64,000 nucleotides of DNA from JACVRW01 sp963820315. GTDB lineage: Bacteria; Actinomycetota; Thermoleophilia; Solirubrobacterales; Thermoleophilaceae. Position 1 is the first letter of the stretch; each line of letters starts with the position of its first letter. The translations under genes were made by a program, and so were the position numbers. Below the pieces are notes generated by a model. That model ran no database searches. It was not told the DNA's origin and saw nothing but the letters and a program-made list of their open reading frames with translations. The stretch lies in assembly GCA_963820315.1 (NCBI GenBank), contig CAWFZK010000035.1, positions 62,001 through 126,000 on the forward strand, given 5' to 3'. Shown here piece after piece: positions 44,641 to 55,255 of the stretch.

Positions 44641-47267
44641 GGGCCGTCGAGGCGGCGCAGCGCCTCGCGGTACTCGTCGAGCTTGCGGCGCTCCTCGTCG
44701 ACGACGTCGGCGGGCGCCTTCGCCACGAAGTTCTCGTTGGCCAGCTTGCGCTGAGCGCGCTCGACCTCGCCCAGCAGGTGCTGGCGCCGCTTCTCGACGC
44801 GGGCGAGCGCCTCGTCGGCGTCGAAGGCCTCCGAGGGCAGCACCTGCACGCCGCCGCCGGGGATGGGGACGGTGGCGAGGACGTCGCCGTTCGAGGTGTC
44901 CGTCTCCGCCCATTCGAAGCGCCCGAGCCGCGCGATCTGGTCGCGCACGTTGTCGTAGCCGTCCGCGAGCAGGCGGCCGCGCACGGCGGCGCCCGCGCGC
45001 GCCCCGACCTCGTCGCGATAGCGGCGCAGCGAGCCGACCGCCTCGATGAGCCGCTCGACGTCGGCCTCGGCGCCGTCGTCGAAGCGCGCCGGGTCGGCCA
45101 CCGGCCAGTCGGCCACGGCGAGCAGCCCGCGCTCCGCGCCCGGCATGAGCGACCAGATCTCCTCGGTCACGAAGGGCATCACCGGATGCAGCAGTTGCAG
45201 CGTCCGCTCGAGCGCCCACAGGAGGACGGCCGACACCTCGGCGTTGTCCTCCTCGTAGAGGCGCGGCTTGGCCAGCTCGAGGTACCAGTCGCAGAGCTCG
45301 GACCAGAAGGCCGTGTAGAGGTCGAGCACGGCGTGCGAGAAGCGGAAGTCGTCGATCAGCTCGGTCACGCGCTCGGTGTGCCGTTCGAGACGGGAGACGA
45401 TCCAGCGGTCCTCGACCGTCGCTGCCGCGCCGGGATCCGGCGCCACCTCGGAGACACGCAGGAGGATCAGCCGCGACGCGTTCCAGAGCTTGTTGGCGAG
45501 ATCACGGCCCTGCTTGACCCGCTCCTCGTTGAAGCGCACGTCCTGCGAGGAGGACATCGCGAGCAGCCCGAAGCGGAGCGCGTCCGCCCCGTAGGCCGGG
45601 AACTCGCCGCCCTCCCGGTAGACCGGCGGGCGCGGACCGCCGTGGATCAGGTCTGACGGGTCGATGCCCGTGCCGAGCGACTTCGACATCCGGCGGCCGT
45701 CGGGCGCCTGGATCACCGAGTGGATGTTCACGTCCGTGAACGGCACCTGCTCGGTCAGCTCCTTGCCGAACATCACCATCCGCGCGACCCAGAGGAAGAT
45801 GATGTCGCGCGCCGTCGAGTTGACGTCGGTCGGGTAGAACGCGCGCAGCTCGGGCGTCGCCTTGGGCCAGCCGAGCGTCGCGAACGGCCACAGGCCGGAC
45901 GAGAACCAGGTGTCGAGCACGTCCGGGTCGCGCTCCCAGCCCTCGCCGTCAGGCTCGGTCTCGCCCACATGGGTTTCGTCGCCGCGATACCAGACCGGCA
46001 GCTGATGGCCCCACCAGAGCTGACGCGAGATGCACCAGGGCCGGATGTTCTCGAGCCAGTTCAGGTAGACGCCGGTCCACGGCTTCTCCGGGTGGAAGCG
46101 GATCGTCCCGTCCCTGACCACGTCGATGGCGGGCCGCGCCAGCTGGTCCATGTTGCAGAACCACTGGAGCGAGATCAGCGGCTCGACGCGGCGGCCTGAG
46201 CGGTGCGAATGCGGCACGTCGTGCTCGTACGGCTGTGAGCCCGAGATCAGGCCCGCCTCGCGCAGCGCCGCGACCACCGCAGTGCGCGCCTCATCGGTCT
46301 CCATGCCGCGGAAGCGCTCGGGTGCGGCGTCGGTAAGCCGACCGTCCTCGCCGATGACGACGACCTCGTCGAGCCCGTGCTTGCGGCCGATCTCGAAGTC
46401 GTTCGGATCGTGCCCCGGGGTGATCTTGAGCGCGCCGGTGCCGAACTCCGGGTCCACGTACTCGTCGGCGATGATCGGCAGCCGGCGTCCGACCAGCGGC
46501 AGCACGGCGGCCTCGCCGATCAGGCGCGAGTAGCGCGCGTCGGAGGGGTTCACGGCGAGTGCCGTGTCGGCCAGGATCGTCTCCGGGCGAACCGTCGCGA
46601 CGGTCACCGAGCCCGAGCCGGACTCGAGCGGGTAGTCGATCATGTAGAGCGTGTCCTCCACGCTCCGCTGCTCCACCTCGAGGTCTGAGATCGCGGTGCG
46701 CAGGCCGGGATCCCAGTTGACCATGTAGTTGTCCCGGTAGATGAGCCCCTTCTCGTAGAGGTGCACGAACACGCGGGTGACCGCGCGGACGTAGTCGGGG
46801 TCCATCGTGAAGCGCTCGTCCTCGTAGTCGAGCGACGCACCCAGCTCGCGGAACTGGCGCGAGATGTTGCCGCCGTACTCCTCAACCCACTCCCAGACGC
46901 GCTCGACGAACGCCTCGCGCCCGATGTCGTGACGCGAGACGCCCTCGGACTCGAGCTGCTTCTCGACCACGCGCTGCGTGGCGATGCCCGCGTGGTCCTT
47001 CCCGTATATCCACTTCGCGCGCTGGCCGCGCATGCGGGCCACACGAATCTTCACGTCCTGGATCGACGCGTTCAGCGCGTGGCCCATGTGAAGGTTGCCC
47101 GTGACGTTCGGCGGCGGGACCGCGATCGAGAAGTTCTCCTCCGGTGTGCCCTCGGGCTCGGGGTGGAAGATGCCCGCCTGGTCCCAGCGCGAGAACACGC
47201 GGGCCTCCACCTCGGCCGGTTCGTAGAGCGTGCGCTGCTCGAGTGCCTTGAGACGGTCGTCGCCCAT
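44637..47267 (-). CDS. valS: Valine-tRNA ligase
   Basis: An 876-residue class I synthetase that charges and edits tRNA-Val. The HIGH motif reads HMGH in PNVTGNLHMGHALNASIQD, the editing domain contains VATVRPETILADTALAVN, and the KMSKS loop is RRMSKSLGTG. The C-terminal coiled-coil arm (EALARVEKRRQHLLGEVERA) typical of ValRS is present. No T-box is evident upstream. It overlaps folC by four bases. Confidence 0.97.
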   Translation of the reverse strand: MGDDRLKALEQRTLYEPAEVEARVFSRWDQAGIFHPEPEGTPEENFSIAVPPPNVTGNLHMGHALNASIQDVKIRVARMRGQRAKWIYGKDHAGIATQRVVEKQLESEGVSRHDIGREAFVERVWEWVEEYGGNISRQFRELGASLDYEDERFTMDPDYVRAVTRVFVHLYEKGLIYRDNYMVNWDPGLRTAISDLEVEQRSVEDTLYMIDYPLESGSGSVTVATVRPETILADTALAVNPSDARYSRLIGEAAVLPLVGRRLPIIADEYVDPEFGTGALKITPGHDPNDFEIGRKHGLDEVVVIGEDGRLTDAAPERFRGMETDEARTAVVAALREAGLISGSQPYEHDVPHSHRSGRRVEPLISLQWFCNMDQLARPAIDVVRDGTIRFHPEKPWTGVYLNWLENIRPWCISRQLWWGHQLPVWYRGDETHVGETEPDGEGWERDPDVLDTWFSSGLWPFATLGWPKATPELRAFYPTDVNSTARDIIFLWVARMVMFGKELTEQVPFTDVNIHSVIQAPDGRRMSKSLGTGIDPSDLIHGGPRPPVYREGGEFPAYGADALRFGLLAMSSSQDVRFNEERVKQGRDLANKLWNASRLILLRVSEVAPDPGAAATVEDRWIVSRLERHTERVTELIDDFRFSHAVLDLYTAFWSELCDWYLELAKPRLYEEDNAEVSAVLLWALERTLQLLHPVMPFVTEEIWSLMPGAERGLLAVADWPVADPARFDDGAEADVERLIEAVGSLRRYRDEVGARAGAAVRGRLLADGYDNVRDQIARLGRFEWAETDTSNGDVLATVPIPGGGVQVLPSEAFDADEALARVEKRRQHLLGEVERAQRKLANENFVAKAPADVVDEERRKLDEYREALRRLDGP

Positions 47268-47287
47268 CGAGCCGCAAGTTTGTCAAC

Positions 47288-48115
47288 TCATGGCCCGCCC
47301 TCCACTGTCTCGGCCTGCATCGACGAGCGTCCCTTCTTCGGACGCCTGTAGCCGGCGGCCGCCTGCACGCTCGACGGGCGCCACTGCGAGCCGCCGCGCA
47401 GGGTCGGCACTCCCTCATCGTTCAGGGAGTCCGCGATCGCCTGCAGGGTCATGCCCTCCTCGCGCATCGCGGCGATCCTCCGCTTCAGGTCCGGGACGTC
47501 CTCGACGGCCGGCCTGCCGGTCTTGCCGCGGCGGGCGCGCGCGGCGGCGAGGCCCTTGCGGGTCTGCTCGCCGATCCGGCGGCCCTCCCACTCGCCCACG
47601 GACATCAGCGTGCGGGCCGTGAGCTGCCCTGCCGGCGACCCGGTGTCGAGCCGCAGGTCGATCGCCATCAGCCGGTAGTCGCGCTGGACCAGCCACTCCA
47701 CGATCTGACCGAGGTCCGCCGCCGAGCGGCTCAGCCGTTCGAGCTCCGACACGATCAGGCAAGACGCCTCGCCCTCGGCGAGACGGTCGAGCGCGTACTG
47801 GAGGCCCGGCCGCTCGAGTCCCTTGGGATGGCCGTTCTCCACGTCGCGCACGACGTGCAGCAGCTCCCAGCCACGCTTGCGGCAGAGCTCTTCGATCGCC
47901 GACGCCTGGGTGTCCAGCGAGTTCCTGTCGCTTTCGGCCTTGGGGATGCTCACGTAGCCGACCACCCGTAGCTGCCTCCTCGGACCGCCGTTCGTGACCG
48001 TGCCGCGCTCCGTCGGCTTTACGGCGACCGGCGGCTGTACGGCGACCAGCGACTGTGCCGGCGCCGCCGGCGCAGGCGCGGGAGAGGCGCGGGAGTCCGT
48101 TGCATGCGGGCCCGG
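47288..48115 (-). CDS. Serine recombinase domain, probable C-terminal part of a fusion gene
   Basis: This frame carries a Pro/Ala linker (SPAPAPAAPAQSLVAVQPP), a serine-resolvase domain (RVVGYVSIPKAESDRNSLDT; DRLAEGEASCLIVSELERLS with the conserved SRLxRLSRS-like RLSRSAADL; AAGQLTARTLMSVGEWEGRRIGEQTRKG-type helix) and a recombinase/HTH domain (RRIAAMREEGMTLQAIADSL, NDEGVPTLRGGSQWRPSSV). The usual active Ser in the first strand is not clear: GYVSIPKAE replaces the family YxRVSxxxQ. There is no sensible start codon of its own after the linker; reading upstream in other frames gives a membrane helix and a peptidoglycan-binding protein (48116-48833), so I believe both are one gene. Confidence 0.75.
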   Translation of the reverse strand, partial: PGPHATDSRASPAPAPAAPAQSLVAVQPPVAVKPTERGTVTNGGPRRQLRVVGYVSIPKAESDRNSLDTQASAIEELCRKRGWELLHVVRDVENGHPKGLERPGLQYALDRLAEGEASCLIVSELERLSRSAADLGQIVEWLVQRDYRLMAIDLRLDTGSPAGQLTARTLMSVGEWEGRRIGEQTRKGLAAARARRGKTGRPAVEDVPDLKRRIAAMREEGMTLQAIADSLNDEGVPTLRGGSQWRPSSVQAAAGYRRPKKGRSSMQAETVEGGP

Positions 48116-48833
48116 ACGGCGAAGCCGCCGAGCATCGTGCCCAGCAGGAGAGCGAGTGTTGTCATGGCAAACCCCAATGGCAGTCCGATTTCCGTGTTGT
48201 CCACATCCGCTGCCGCGAGCGGAAGCGCCGCGGCGCCCTGAACCGCTCGTGTGAGCGCGGGGCCGGTCCCCGGCTCGCGGTTGCGCCGGTTCGCGTATCG
48301 ACACGCCGTGTTTCCTTGAGGCGCGTCACCGCTGCCGCGGTCCGCGGCCCGTAGCGGCCGTCGATCGGCCCGGGACGCAGTCCGGCGCGCTGCAGCCTGA
48401 GCTGCAGGCCACGCACACGCGGCGAGCCATTCGGGGTCGCAAAGCCGGCGCCCCGGCTAAGCGGCCGCTCGAGGGCGCGCCCGAGTGTGCGCCAGGTCGC
48501 CGGTCCGGCGACACCGTCGGGCGTGAGCCCGCGGGCGGTCTGGAAGCGGCGCACCGCCGCCTCGGTTCGTGGGCCGAACAGGCCGTCGACGGGGCCGGGG
48601 GCCCAGCCGAGTCGCCGCAGCGAACGCTGCAGCGTCTTCACCCGCCGCGTCTCGCGCCCGGCTACGAAGCCGGATCCGAGGTCGAGGGGGGCGGCGTCGG
48701 CCATCTTGGCCGGCTGCGCCGCTTGTGGTGCGTCGCTCGCGACGCAGGTGCCCGCGCATGCCAGCAGGAGGACAGTGGCAACCATTGCCACCAGTCCCGC
48801 CCGCAGGCCGGGCATCCAAAGTGTCCGTTCCAT
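48116..48833 (-). CDS. Exported peptidoglycan-binding and membrane part of the same gene
   Basis: ATG 48833 starts a signal peptide (LVAMVATVLLLACAGTCVAS) and two PG_binding_1 domains, the first with VKTLQRSLRRLGWAPGPVDG and GPRTEAAVRRFQTARGLTPD, the second with VRGLQLRLQRAGLRPGPIDG and GPRTAAAVTRLK. Further on, a second frame encodes AAADVDNTEIGLPLGFAM and a membrane helix TTLALLLGTMLGGFAV at 48110-48225, which leads into the recombinase linker in a third frame. At least two indels (about 48200-48310 and 48085-48115) separate the three frames. Joined, the product of about 515 residues would bind the wall outside and hold a recombinase domain inside. Confidence 0.72.
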
Positions 48834-48909
48834 CGTCGTCTCCTAAATCGAGCGTTGGCCGGGGCGCGTCTTGCGCCCAGGCGAGGTCCTGGTCTAAAGC
48901 CCGGGTGGG

Positions 48910-51900
48910 CTAGCCAGGCCGCTCGATGACGGCCAGGAAGGCCTGCTGGCGCCAGCCGATGGAAGGCAGGCGCAAGCGCGTGGAGTGACGCAGGCCGAAG
49001 GCCGCGAGTGAGAGGAGAAGAGCGAAGAGGGTGGCCGCTGCGACGCCGCTCCCGGCGCCCGCTCCGGCCGCCGCCCCTGACGGGGCGGGCAGCGGCTGCG
49101 GCTGCTGATCCGACGGTGCGTCGCCGGCGGGTGCGTTCGACTGCGACGCGGCGATGTCCGCGCCGGCGGCATGCGGGGCAGCCTGGAAGGCCCCCGCGTT
49201 GGGGAAGGCGGCGTTGGGCCGGGTGGGCGACGGGAAGACGGCGTGAGGAGTGCGCGGGTCTTGCCCGATGCCGGCCTGCGGGAGCTCGGCCAGCGGCTGC
49301 TGGACGGAGGGGAGCTCGACCGGGGTCGGCGCGTGCTGCGGTGTCGCCGGCGCGCTGTAGAAGGGGCTCGGCGGGGCGGGCGTGGTTGCCGGGGCGGGCG
49401 CGGGCTCGACGGGGACGGCCGCGGCGCTCCGACCGTCGGCGGCTGCGGCGCCCGCGGCGGCAGGATGTCCGTCACCGCGGGCGGCAGCACTGAGACGGCG
49501 CCGTCAATCACGGGGGAGAGCGGCGCCGTCAGACCGTCGATGACCGGACCAAGGGGGGCGGTCAGGTCATCGAGCACGGGAGCCAGGGGGGCCACGACAT
49601 TGCCGAGCACCGGGGCAAGCGGCTCGGTCAGGTTCTGAATGGCCGGGGCGAGCGGCGCGGTGAGATCGTCGAGCACGGGGCCCAGCGGGGTCACGATGTT
49701 GTCGAGCACCGGGACGAGCGGCGCGGTGAGGTCCTCGATGATCGGGGTGAGCGGGTCGGTGAGGTTCTCGATCACCGGGGTCAGCGGGTCGGTGAGGTTC
49801 TCGATGATCGGCGTGAGCGGGTCGGTCAGGTTCTCGATCACCGGGGTGAGCGGGTCGGTGAGGTTCTCGATCACCGGGGTGAGCGGATCCGTCAGGCCCT
49901 CGATCACCGGGGTCAGCGGGTCGGTGAGGTTCTCGATCACCGGGGTGAGCGGATCCGTCAGGCCCTCGATCACCGGGGTCAGCGGGTCGGTGAGATTCTC
50001 GATCACCGGGGTGAGCGGGTCGGTCAGGTTCTCGATCACCGGGGTCAGCGGGTCGGTGAGGTTCTCGATGATCGGCGTGAGCGGGTCGGTCAGGCTCTCG
50101 ATCACCGGCGTAAGCGGGTCGGTGAGGTTCTCGATGACCGGCGTAAGCGGATCCGTCAGGCCCTCGATCACCGGGGTCAGCGGGTCGGTGAGGTTCTCGA
50201 TGATCGGCGTGAGCGGGTCGGTCAGGCTCTCGATCACCGGCGTGAGCGGGTCGGTGAGGTTCTCGATCACCGGGGTCAGCGGGTCGGTGAGGTTCTCGAT
50301 GATCGGCGTGAGCGGGTCAGTCAGGCTCTCGATGACCGGGGTGAGCGGGTCCGTCAGGCTCTCGACGATCGGCGTGAGCGGGTCGGTCAGGCTCTCGACC
50401 ACCGGGGTCAGCGGATCCGTCAGGTCCTCGATCACCGGGGTCAGCGGGTCAGTGAGGCTCTCGACGATCGGGGTCAGCGGATCGGTCAGGTCCTCGATCA
50501 CCGGCGTGAGCGGGTCGGTCAGGCTCTCGACGACCGGCGTCAGCGGGTCGGTCAGGCTCTCGACGACCGGGGTCAGCGGGTCGGTCAGGCTCTCGATCAC
50601 CGGGCCGAGTGGCTCAGTCACGTTGCCCAGCACCGGAGTCAGTGCCTCGGTCGCGTTCTCCAGCACCGGGCCAAGCGGCTCAGTCACATCACCAATAGCC
50701 GGCACCAAGGACTCCGTCGCGCTTTCCACGACCGGAGTCAACGCCTCAGTCACGTCCTCGATCACCGGACCAAGCGGCTCCGTCATATCGCCAACCACCG
50801 GCGCAACCTGCTCGGTCACGTCCTCGACCACCGGGGTCAGCTGCTCAGTCGCACCCTCGATCACTGGATCAAGTGGCTCCGTCACATCGCCAACCACCGG
50901 CGCAACATGCTCAGTCGCGTCCTCGACCACCGGGGTCAGCTGTCCGGTCACGTCCTCGATCACCGGGCCGAGCGGCGCGGCCATATCGCCAACCACCGGC
51001 GCAACCTGCTCAGTCGCATCCTCGACCACCGGGATCAGCTGCCCGGTCACCGTCCTCGACCACCGGGCCGAGCGGGGCGGTCGTATCGCCAACCACCGGC
51101 GCAACCTGCTCGGTCGCATCCTCGACCACCGGGGTCAACTGACTCAGTCGCGTCCTCGACCACCGGGCCGAGCGGCGCGGTCAGTATCGCCAACCACCGG
51201 CGCAACTTGCTCGGTCACGTTCTCGACGACCGGGGTCAGCTGCCCGGTCACGTTCCCGACCTCCGGGCCGAGCGGCGCGGTCGTATCGCCAACCACCGGC
51301 GCAACCTGCTCAGTCGCATCCTCGACCACCGGGGTCAGACTGCACGGTCACGTCCTCGACCACCGGGCCGAGCGGAGCGGTCGTATCGCCAACCACCGGC
51401 GCAACCTGCTCGGTCGCATCCTCGACCACCGGGATCAACGACTCAGTCGCGTCCTCGACCACCGGACCGAGTGGCTCGGTCACTTCGCCAACCACCGGCG
51501 CCACTTGGTCCGTCACGTTGTTCACGACGGGGGTCAGCTGCTCGGTAGCGTCCTGCACGACCGGAGTCAACGAGTCCACGATGCCGCCGACCGGGTCGGC
51601 GGGCGCCGGGCTCGGCGCGGCCGGGGGCGGCTCCTCGGTCTGACTCTCGACGACCGGGGTTACCGGCGCGGACGCCTGTTCGACGACCGGCGCGACCTCG
51701 TCGAGCACCTGGGTCACCGGGGCGGCGGGTGCGGGCGCCTCAGGCGGCGGGCTCGGCTCGACCGGGGCCGGCGTGGCCTCGGGAGCTGCGGGCTCGGGCG
51801 ACGCGGCCGGCTCAGGGGCAGGCTCGGGCGTCGGGCTCGGCTCGACCGGGGCCGGCGTGGCCTCGGGGGCCGGCGGCTCGGGCGGGGCGACGGGGGCGGG

Positions 51901-52173
51901 CGGCGGCGCGGGCGACGTCACGGTCTCGACGACCCCGGTCACCGGGGCAGCGACTTCGGCGACCTGCTCGACGACCGGGACCGCGGGCTCCGTCGCCGGC
52001 TGCACGAGCCCGTCGACGGATGGCACTCCCGGCAACTGGGCCGCTGCCGAGCCCGGGGCGACGAGCACCGCGATCAGCACGACCAGCACCGCGGCAAAGC
52101 GCAGGCCGGGGTGTGGGAGCCTTGGTCTCCCTACTGCTGAATTGGCGGATGTCTCGCTGGAACTAGGTGTCAC
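48910..52173 (-). CDS. Giant 11-residue-repeat, wall/surface-anchored protein (several frameshifts)
   Basis: GTG 52173 starts a signal peptide (LRFAAVLVVLIAVLVAPGSAAA). Then come a Pro/Ala/Glu-rich region (about 51600-51950), 22-residue repeats of the type VVEDATEQVAPVVGD+VTEPLGP (50602-51560), 26 exact-length 11-residue repeats VIENLTDPLTP (49744-50601), degenerate versions, a Pro-rich stretch, and a C-terminal anchor (AAATLFALLLSLAAFGLRH) ending at TAG 48910-48912. One extra base each at 51339, 51183, 51142 and 51050/51051 is visible against neighbouring repeats; another shift lies near 49420. Joined length is about 1,085 residues. A fibrous or amphipathic surface stalk is likely; no known family is recognised. 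Confidence 0.75.
49744..50601. repeat. 26 tandem 33-base units
   Basis: The block is exactly 858 bases, 26 times 33, with no indel. On the minus strand each unit encodes an 11-residue LTDPLTP repeat; the variable positions are mainly VIEN/VIES/IIEN/VIEG/VVES/IVES/VIED. Higher-order blocks are visible (for example IIEN-VIEN-VIES runs), a sign of recent unequal exchange. The opposite strand stays open by chance because the unit length is a multiple of three. Confidence 0.95.
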
Positions 52174-52342
52174 TTCGCACAGCTACCGGCGTCGGAACTT
52201 GTCTCAAGCCTTCCCCAGCGACGCGAAACGCGCACCCGATTTACGCTTCGTACGCAAGACCCCTTCGGACACTTTTCCCGCTATTTGCGAACTTTTGCGT
52301 GCAGGACGGCTGCACGATCTCGCAACCACCGCACCTTCAAAT

Positions 52343-52370
52343 CCGACAAACAAGCAAACGGTTGTATAAC
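52343..52370 (+). promoter_or_regulatory. Promoter with overlapping palindrome before the XRE gene
   Basis: CCGACA (52343-52348), a 16-base spacer and TATAAC (52365-52370) form a sigma-70-like promoter in an unusually AT-rich gap. GGTT-GTAT-AACC overlaps the -10, a short palindrome suited to autorepression by the XRE protein. The ATG is 10 bases downstream, so the message would have almost no leader. Confidence 0.5.
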
Positions 52371-52379
52371 CTCAAGATT

Positions 52380-52718
52380 ATGAGCACCGCCGCGACCCTC
52401 GTCCGCGCCACCCGGCTCAGGGCAGGCATCACACAGGCCGAGCTCGGTCGCCGGCTCGGTATGAGCCAGGCCGCCGTGGCGCGCATGGAGCGCCCCGGAG
52501 CGAACCCAACCATCGCGACGCTCGATCGGCTGATGCACGCGACCGGGCACCGGCTCGAGCTGTCCGCCGGCGAGAACGGCTCCTCGGTCGACGAGACACT
52601 GATTGCCGCGAATCTGAAGCTCTCCCCCGCCGACCGGCTCGCGCGCTTCAGCGACTGGCACCGCCGGGTCGGAGAGCTCGCACGCGCGGCTCACGCCCAC
52701 GGTGCCGGCGCCGGCTGA
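52380..52718 (+). CDS. XRE family HTH protein (putative antitoxin)
   Basis: A 112-residue protein with an N-terminal helix-turn-helix (TRLRAGITQAELGRRLGMSQ, AAVARMERPGANPTIATLDRL) and a short C-terminal helical part (LKLSPADRLARFSDWHRRVG). This last segment is typical of antitoxins paired with nucleotidyltransferase-like toxins. ATG 52380 follows the promoter closely; longer in-frame extensions upstream are not coding. The next gene starts 17 bases before its stop. Confidence 0.85.
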   Translation: MSTAATLVRATRLRAGITQAELGRRLGMSQAAVARMERPGANPTIATLDRLMHATGHRLELSAGENGSSVDETLIAANLKLSPADRLARFSDWHRRVGELARAAHAHGAGAG

Positions 52719-53217
52719 GCTCGATCCTGGGCGGCTGCTCGGCCTGCTGACGGCGCGAGGCGTCGACTACGTCCTGATCGGCGGGCTCGCCGCCGTGCTG
52801 CACGGGTCGGCGATGCTCACCCAGGACGTCGATATCTGCTTCGCCCGCGACGAGGGCAATTTGGAGGCTCTCGCCAAGGCGCTCGGAGAGCTTGAAGCGC
52901 GCCTGCGTGGGGTGGGCGAGTCGGTCCCGTTCGTGGCCGACCGGCGCACACTCGAGCAGACCGAACTGCTGACGCTGGACACGTCGGCGGGCCCGCTCGA
53001 CCTGGTCGCGCTGCCGCCGGGAGCGCCGCCGTACGAGGTGCTTCGCCGCCGCTCGCAGCGGCTCGACCTGGGAGCGTTCGCGGTCTGCGTGGCATCCGTC
53101 GAGGACCTGATCGCGATGAAGCGAATGGCGGGCCGGCCGAAGGACCTTGTGGCGGTCGACGAGCTCGAGGCGATCCTGCGGCTCAGGGGTTCGGAAGGCC
53201 GGCCACGAAGTCGCTGA
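52702..53217 (+). CDS. Nucleotidyltransferase (AbiEii/MNT-like, putative toxin)
   Basis: A 171-residue nucleotidyltransferase-fold protein: VDYVLIGGLAAVLHG with the GG motif, then LTQDVDICF carrying the DxD metal-binding pair, PLDLVALPPG, and the conserved VASVEDLIAMKRMAGRPKDL. This GG...HG...TxDxDI pattern is that of AbiEii-type and related stand-alone transferases that modify tRNA or proteins. Start GTG 52702 overlaps the XRE gene, the usual toxin-antitoxin arrangement. Target unknown. The end overlaps the convergent MBL gene by 35 bases. Confidence 0.82.
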   Translation: MPAPAELDPGRLLGLLTARGVDYVLIGGLAAVLHGSAMLTQDVDICFARDEGNLEALAKALGELEARLRGVGESVPFVADRRTLEQTELLTLDTSAGPLDLVALPPGAPPYEVLRRRSQRLDLGAFAVCVASVEDLIAMKRMAGRPKDLVAVDELEAILRLRGSEGRPRSR

Positions 53218-53854
53218 ATTTGCGCGTGTCGCGCAGTGGCCGGCCGTGGCCGAACAGCATGAGCTTCGGCTCGAGAGAGGCCAGCCGGCGGGCGGAGCGG
53301 CGGTTCTCCTCGGCGTCGAAAGCCACGAACAACGGCGGCTCGTGCAAGCCGGGCTTTCCCGTGACGATGTCCATGTTGTTGATGACATCGCCGAGGATCA
53401 GCACGCCGTCGCGCTCGCGCCAGAATGCGATGTGGCCCGGCGAGTGCCCGGGCACATCGAGAACCGTGAAGCCGGCCACCTTGTCGCCCTCATGGAGCGC
53501 GCGATCGACGTTGCGCCCGGGGCCTCGGAAGTACCTCATGCCGATGTTCGTGAACGTATGACCGGCTTGGATTTCGGCGAGCCTGGAGGGCTCCTCCGCG
53601 TAGGGCACGTCCTTCTCCCCCACCCAGAACGGGATGCCGAGCTTGCCGCAGACCTCGTCTGACGATCCCTGATGGTCGGGGTGGGCGTGGGTCAACGCGT
53701 GCGCCGAAACGGTGTGATTCTTCAGCTGCCGGAAGATGCGCCGGGCGGCGTGACGCGAGCCGGCATCGATCAGCACGTCCTCGGCGAGGTAGACGTTGAT
53801 CGCGTTCGGCGGGACGCCGCGCAGGTGCCAGACGCCGTCGGCGACCTGCTTCAC
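53183..53854 (-). CDS. MBL-fold metallo-hydrolase
   Basis: A 223-residue metallo-beta-lactamase-fold hydrolase. Metal ligands are in THAHPDHQG, the His of DVPGHSPGHIAFW, the Asp of VLILGDVINNMD and the late His LMLFGHGRPL. No lactamase-specific features are seen; glyoxalase II-like, lactonase or other hydrolase activity is possible. Start GTG 53854. It lies 13 bases after clpX on the same strand and may be co-transcribed. Confidence 0.87.
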   Translation of the reverse strand: MKQVADGVWHLRGVPPNAINVYLAEDVLIDAGSRHAARRIFRQLKNHTVSAHALTHAHPDHQGSSDEVCGKLGIPFWVGEKDVPYAEEPSRLAEIQAGHTFTNIGMRYFRGPGRNVDRALHEGDKVAGFTVLDVPGHSPGHIAFWRERDGVLILGDVINNMDIVTGKPGLHEPPLFVAFDAEENRRSARRLASLEPKLMLFGHGRPLRDTRKFSDFVAGLPNP

Positions 53855-53867
53855 GTGGGCGAGCGAC

Positions 53868-55155
<1,288 letters not shown>

Positions 55156-55255
55156 AGGGTCTCTCCTCGTGGGCGAGGGTATCAGTGAGGCTTCGCCCAG
55201 GTAGATACTCGACGCATGTCCGGCTCCCTGCAAGTGGGAACCGCCTTTCGTCGAG

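Noticed and set aside
47268..47287. T-box or other leader for valS
   Set aside because: The gap to the preceding gene is only 20 bases and shows no T-box motif.
47288..48304. Recombinase as the sign of an integrated phage or transposon
   Set aside because: No inverted or direct terminal repeats, integrase partners, tRNA insertion or composition change were seen around it; both sides are ordinary chromosomal genes.
49744..50601. CRISPR-like array
   Set aside because: Units are contiguous 33-mers with no unique spacers, and no cas genes are present; it is coding tandem repeat.
49639..52140. 833-codon open frame on the plus strand across the repeat region (GVSGSVRFS repeats)
   Set aside because: It mirrors the minus-strand repeat protein; the 33-base unit keeps it open by chance. 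Its own repeat pattern breaks at the same four inserted bases, and it has no signal, anchor or ribosome site.
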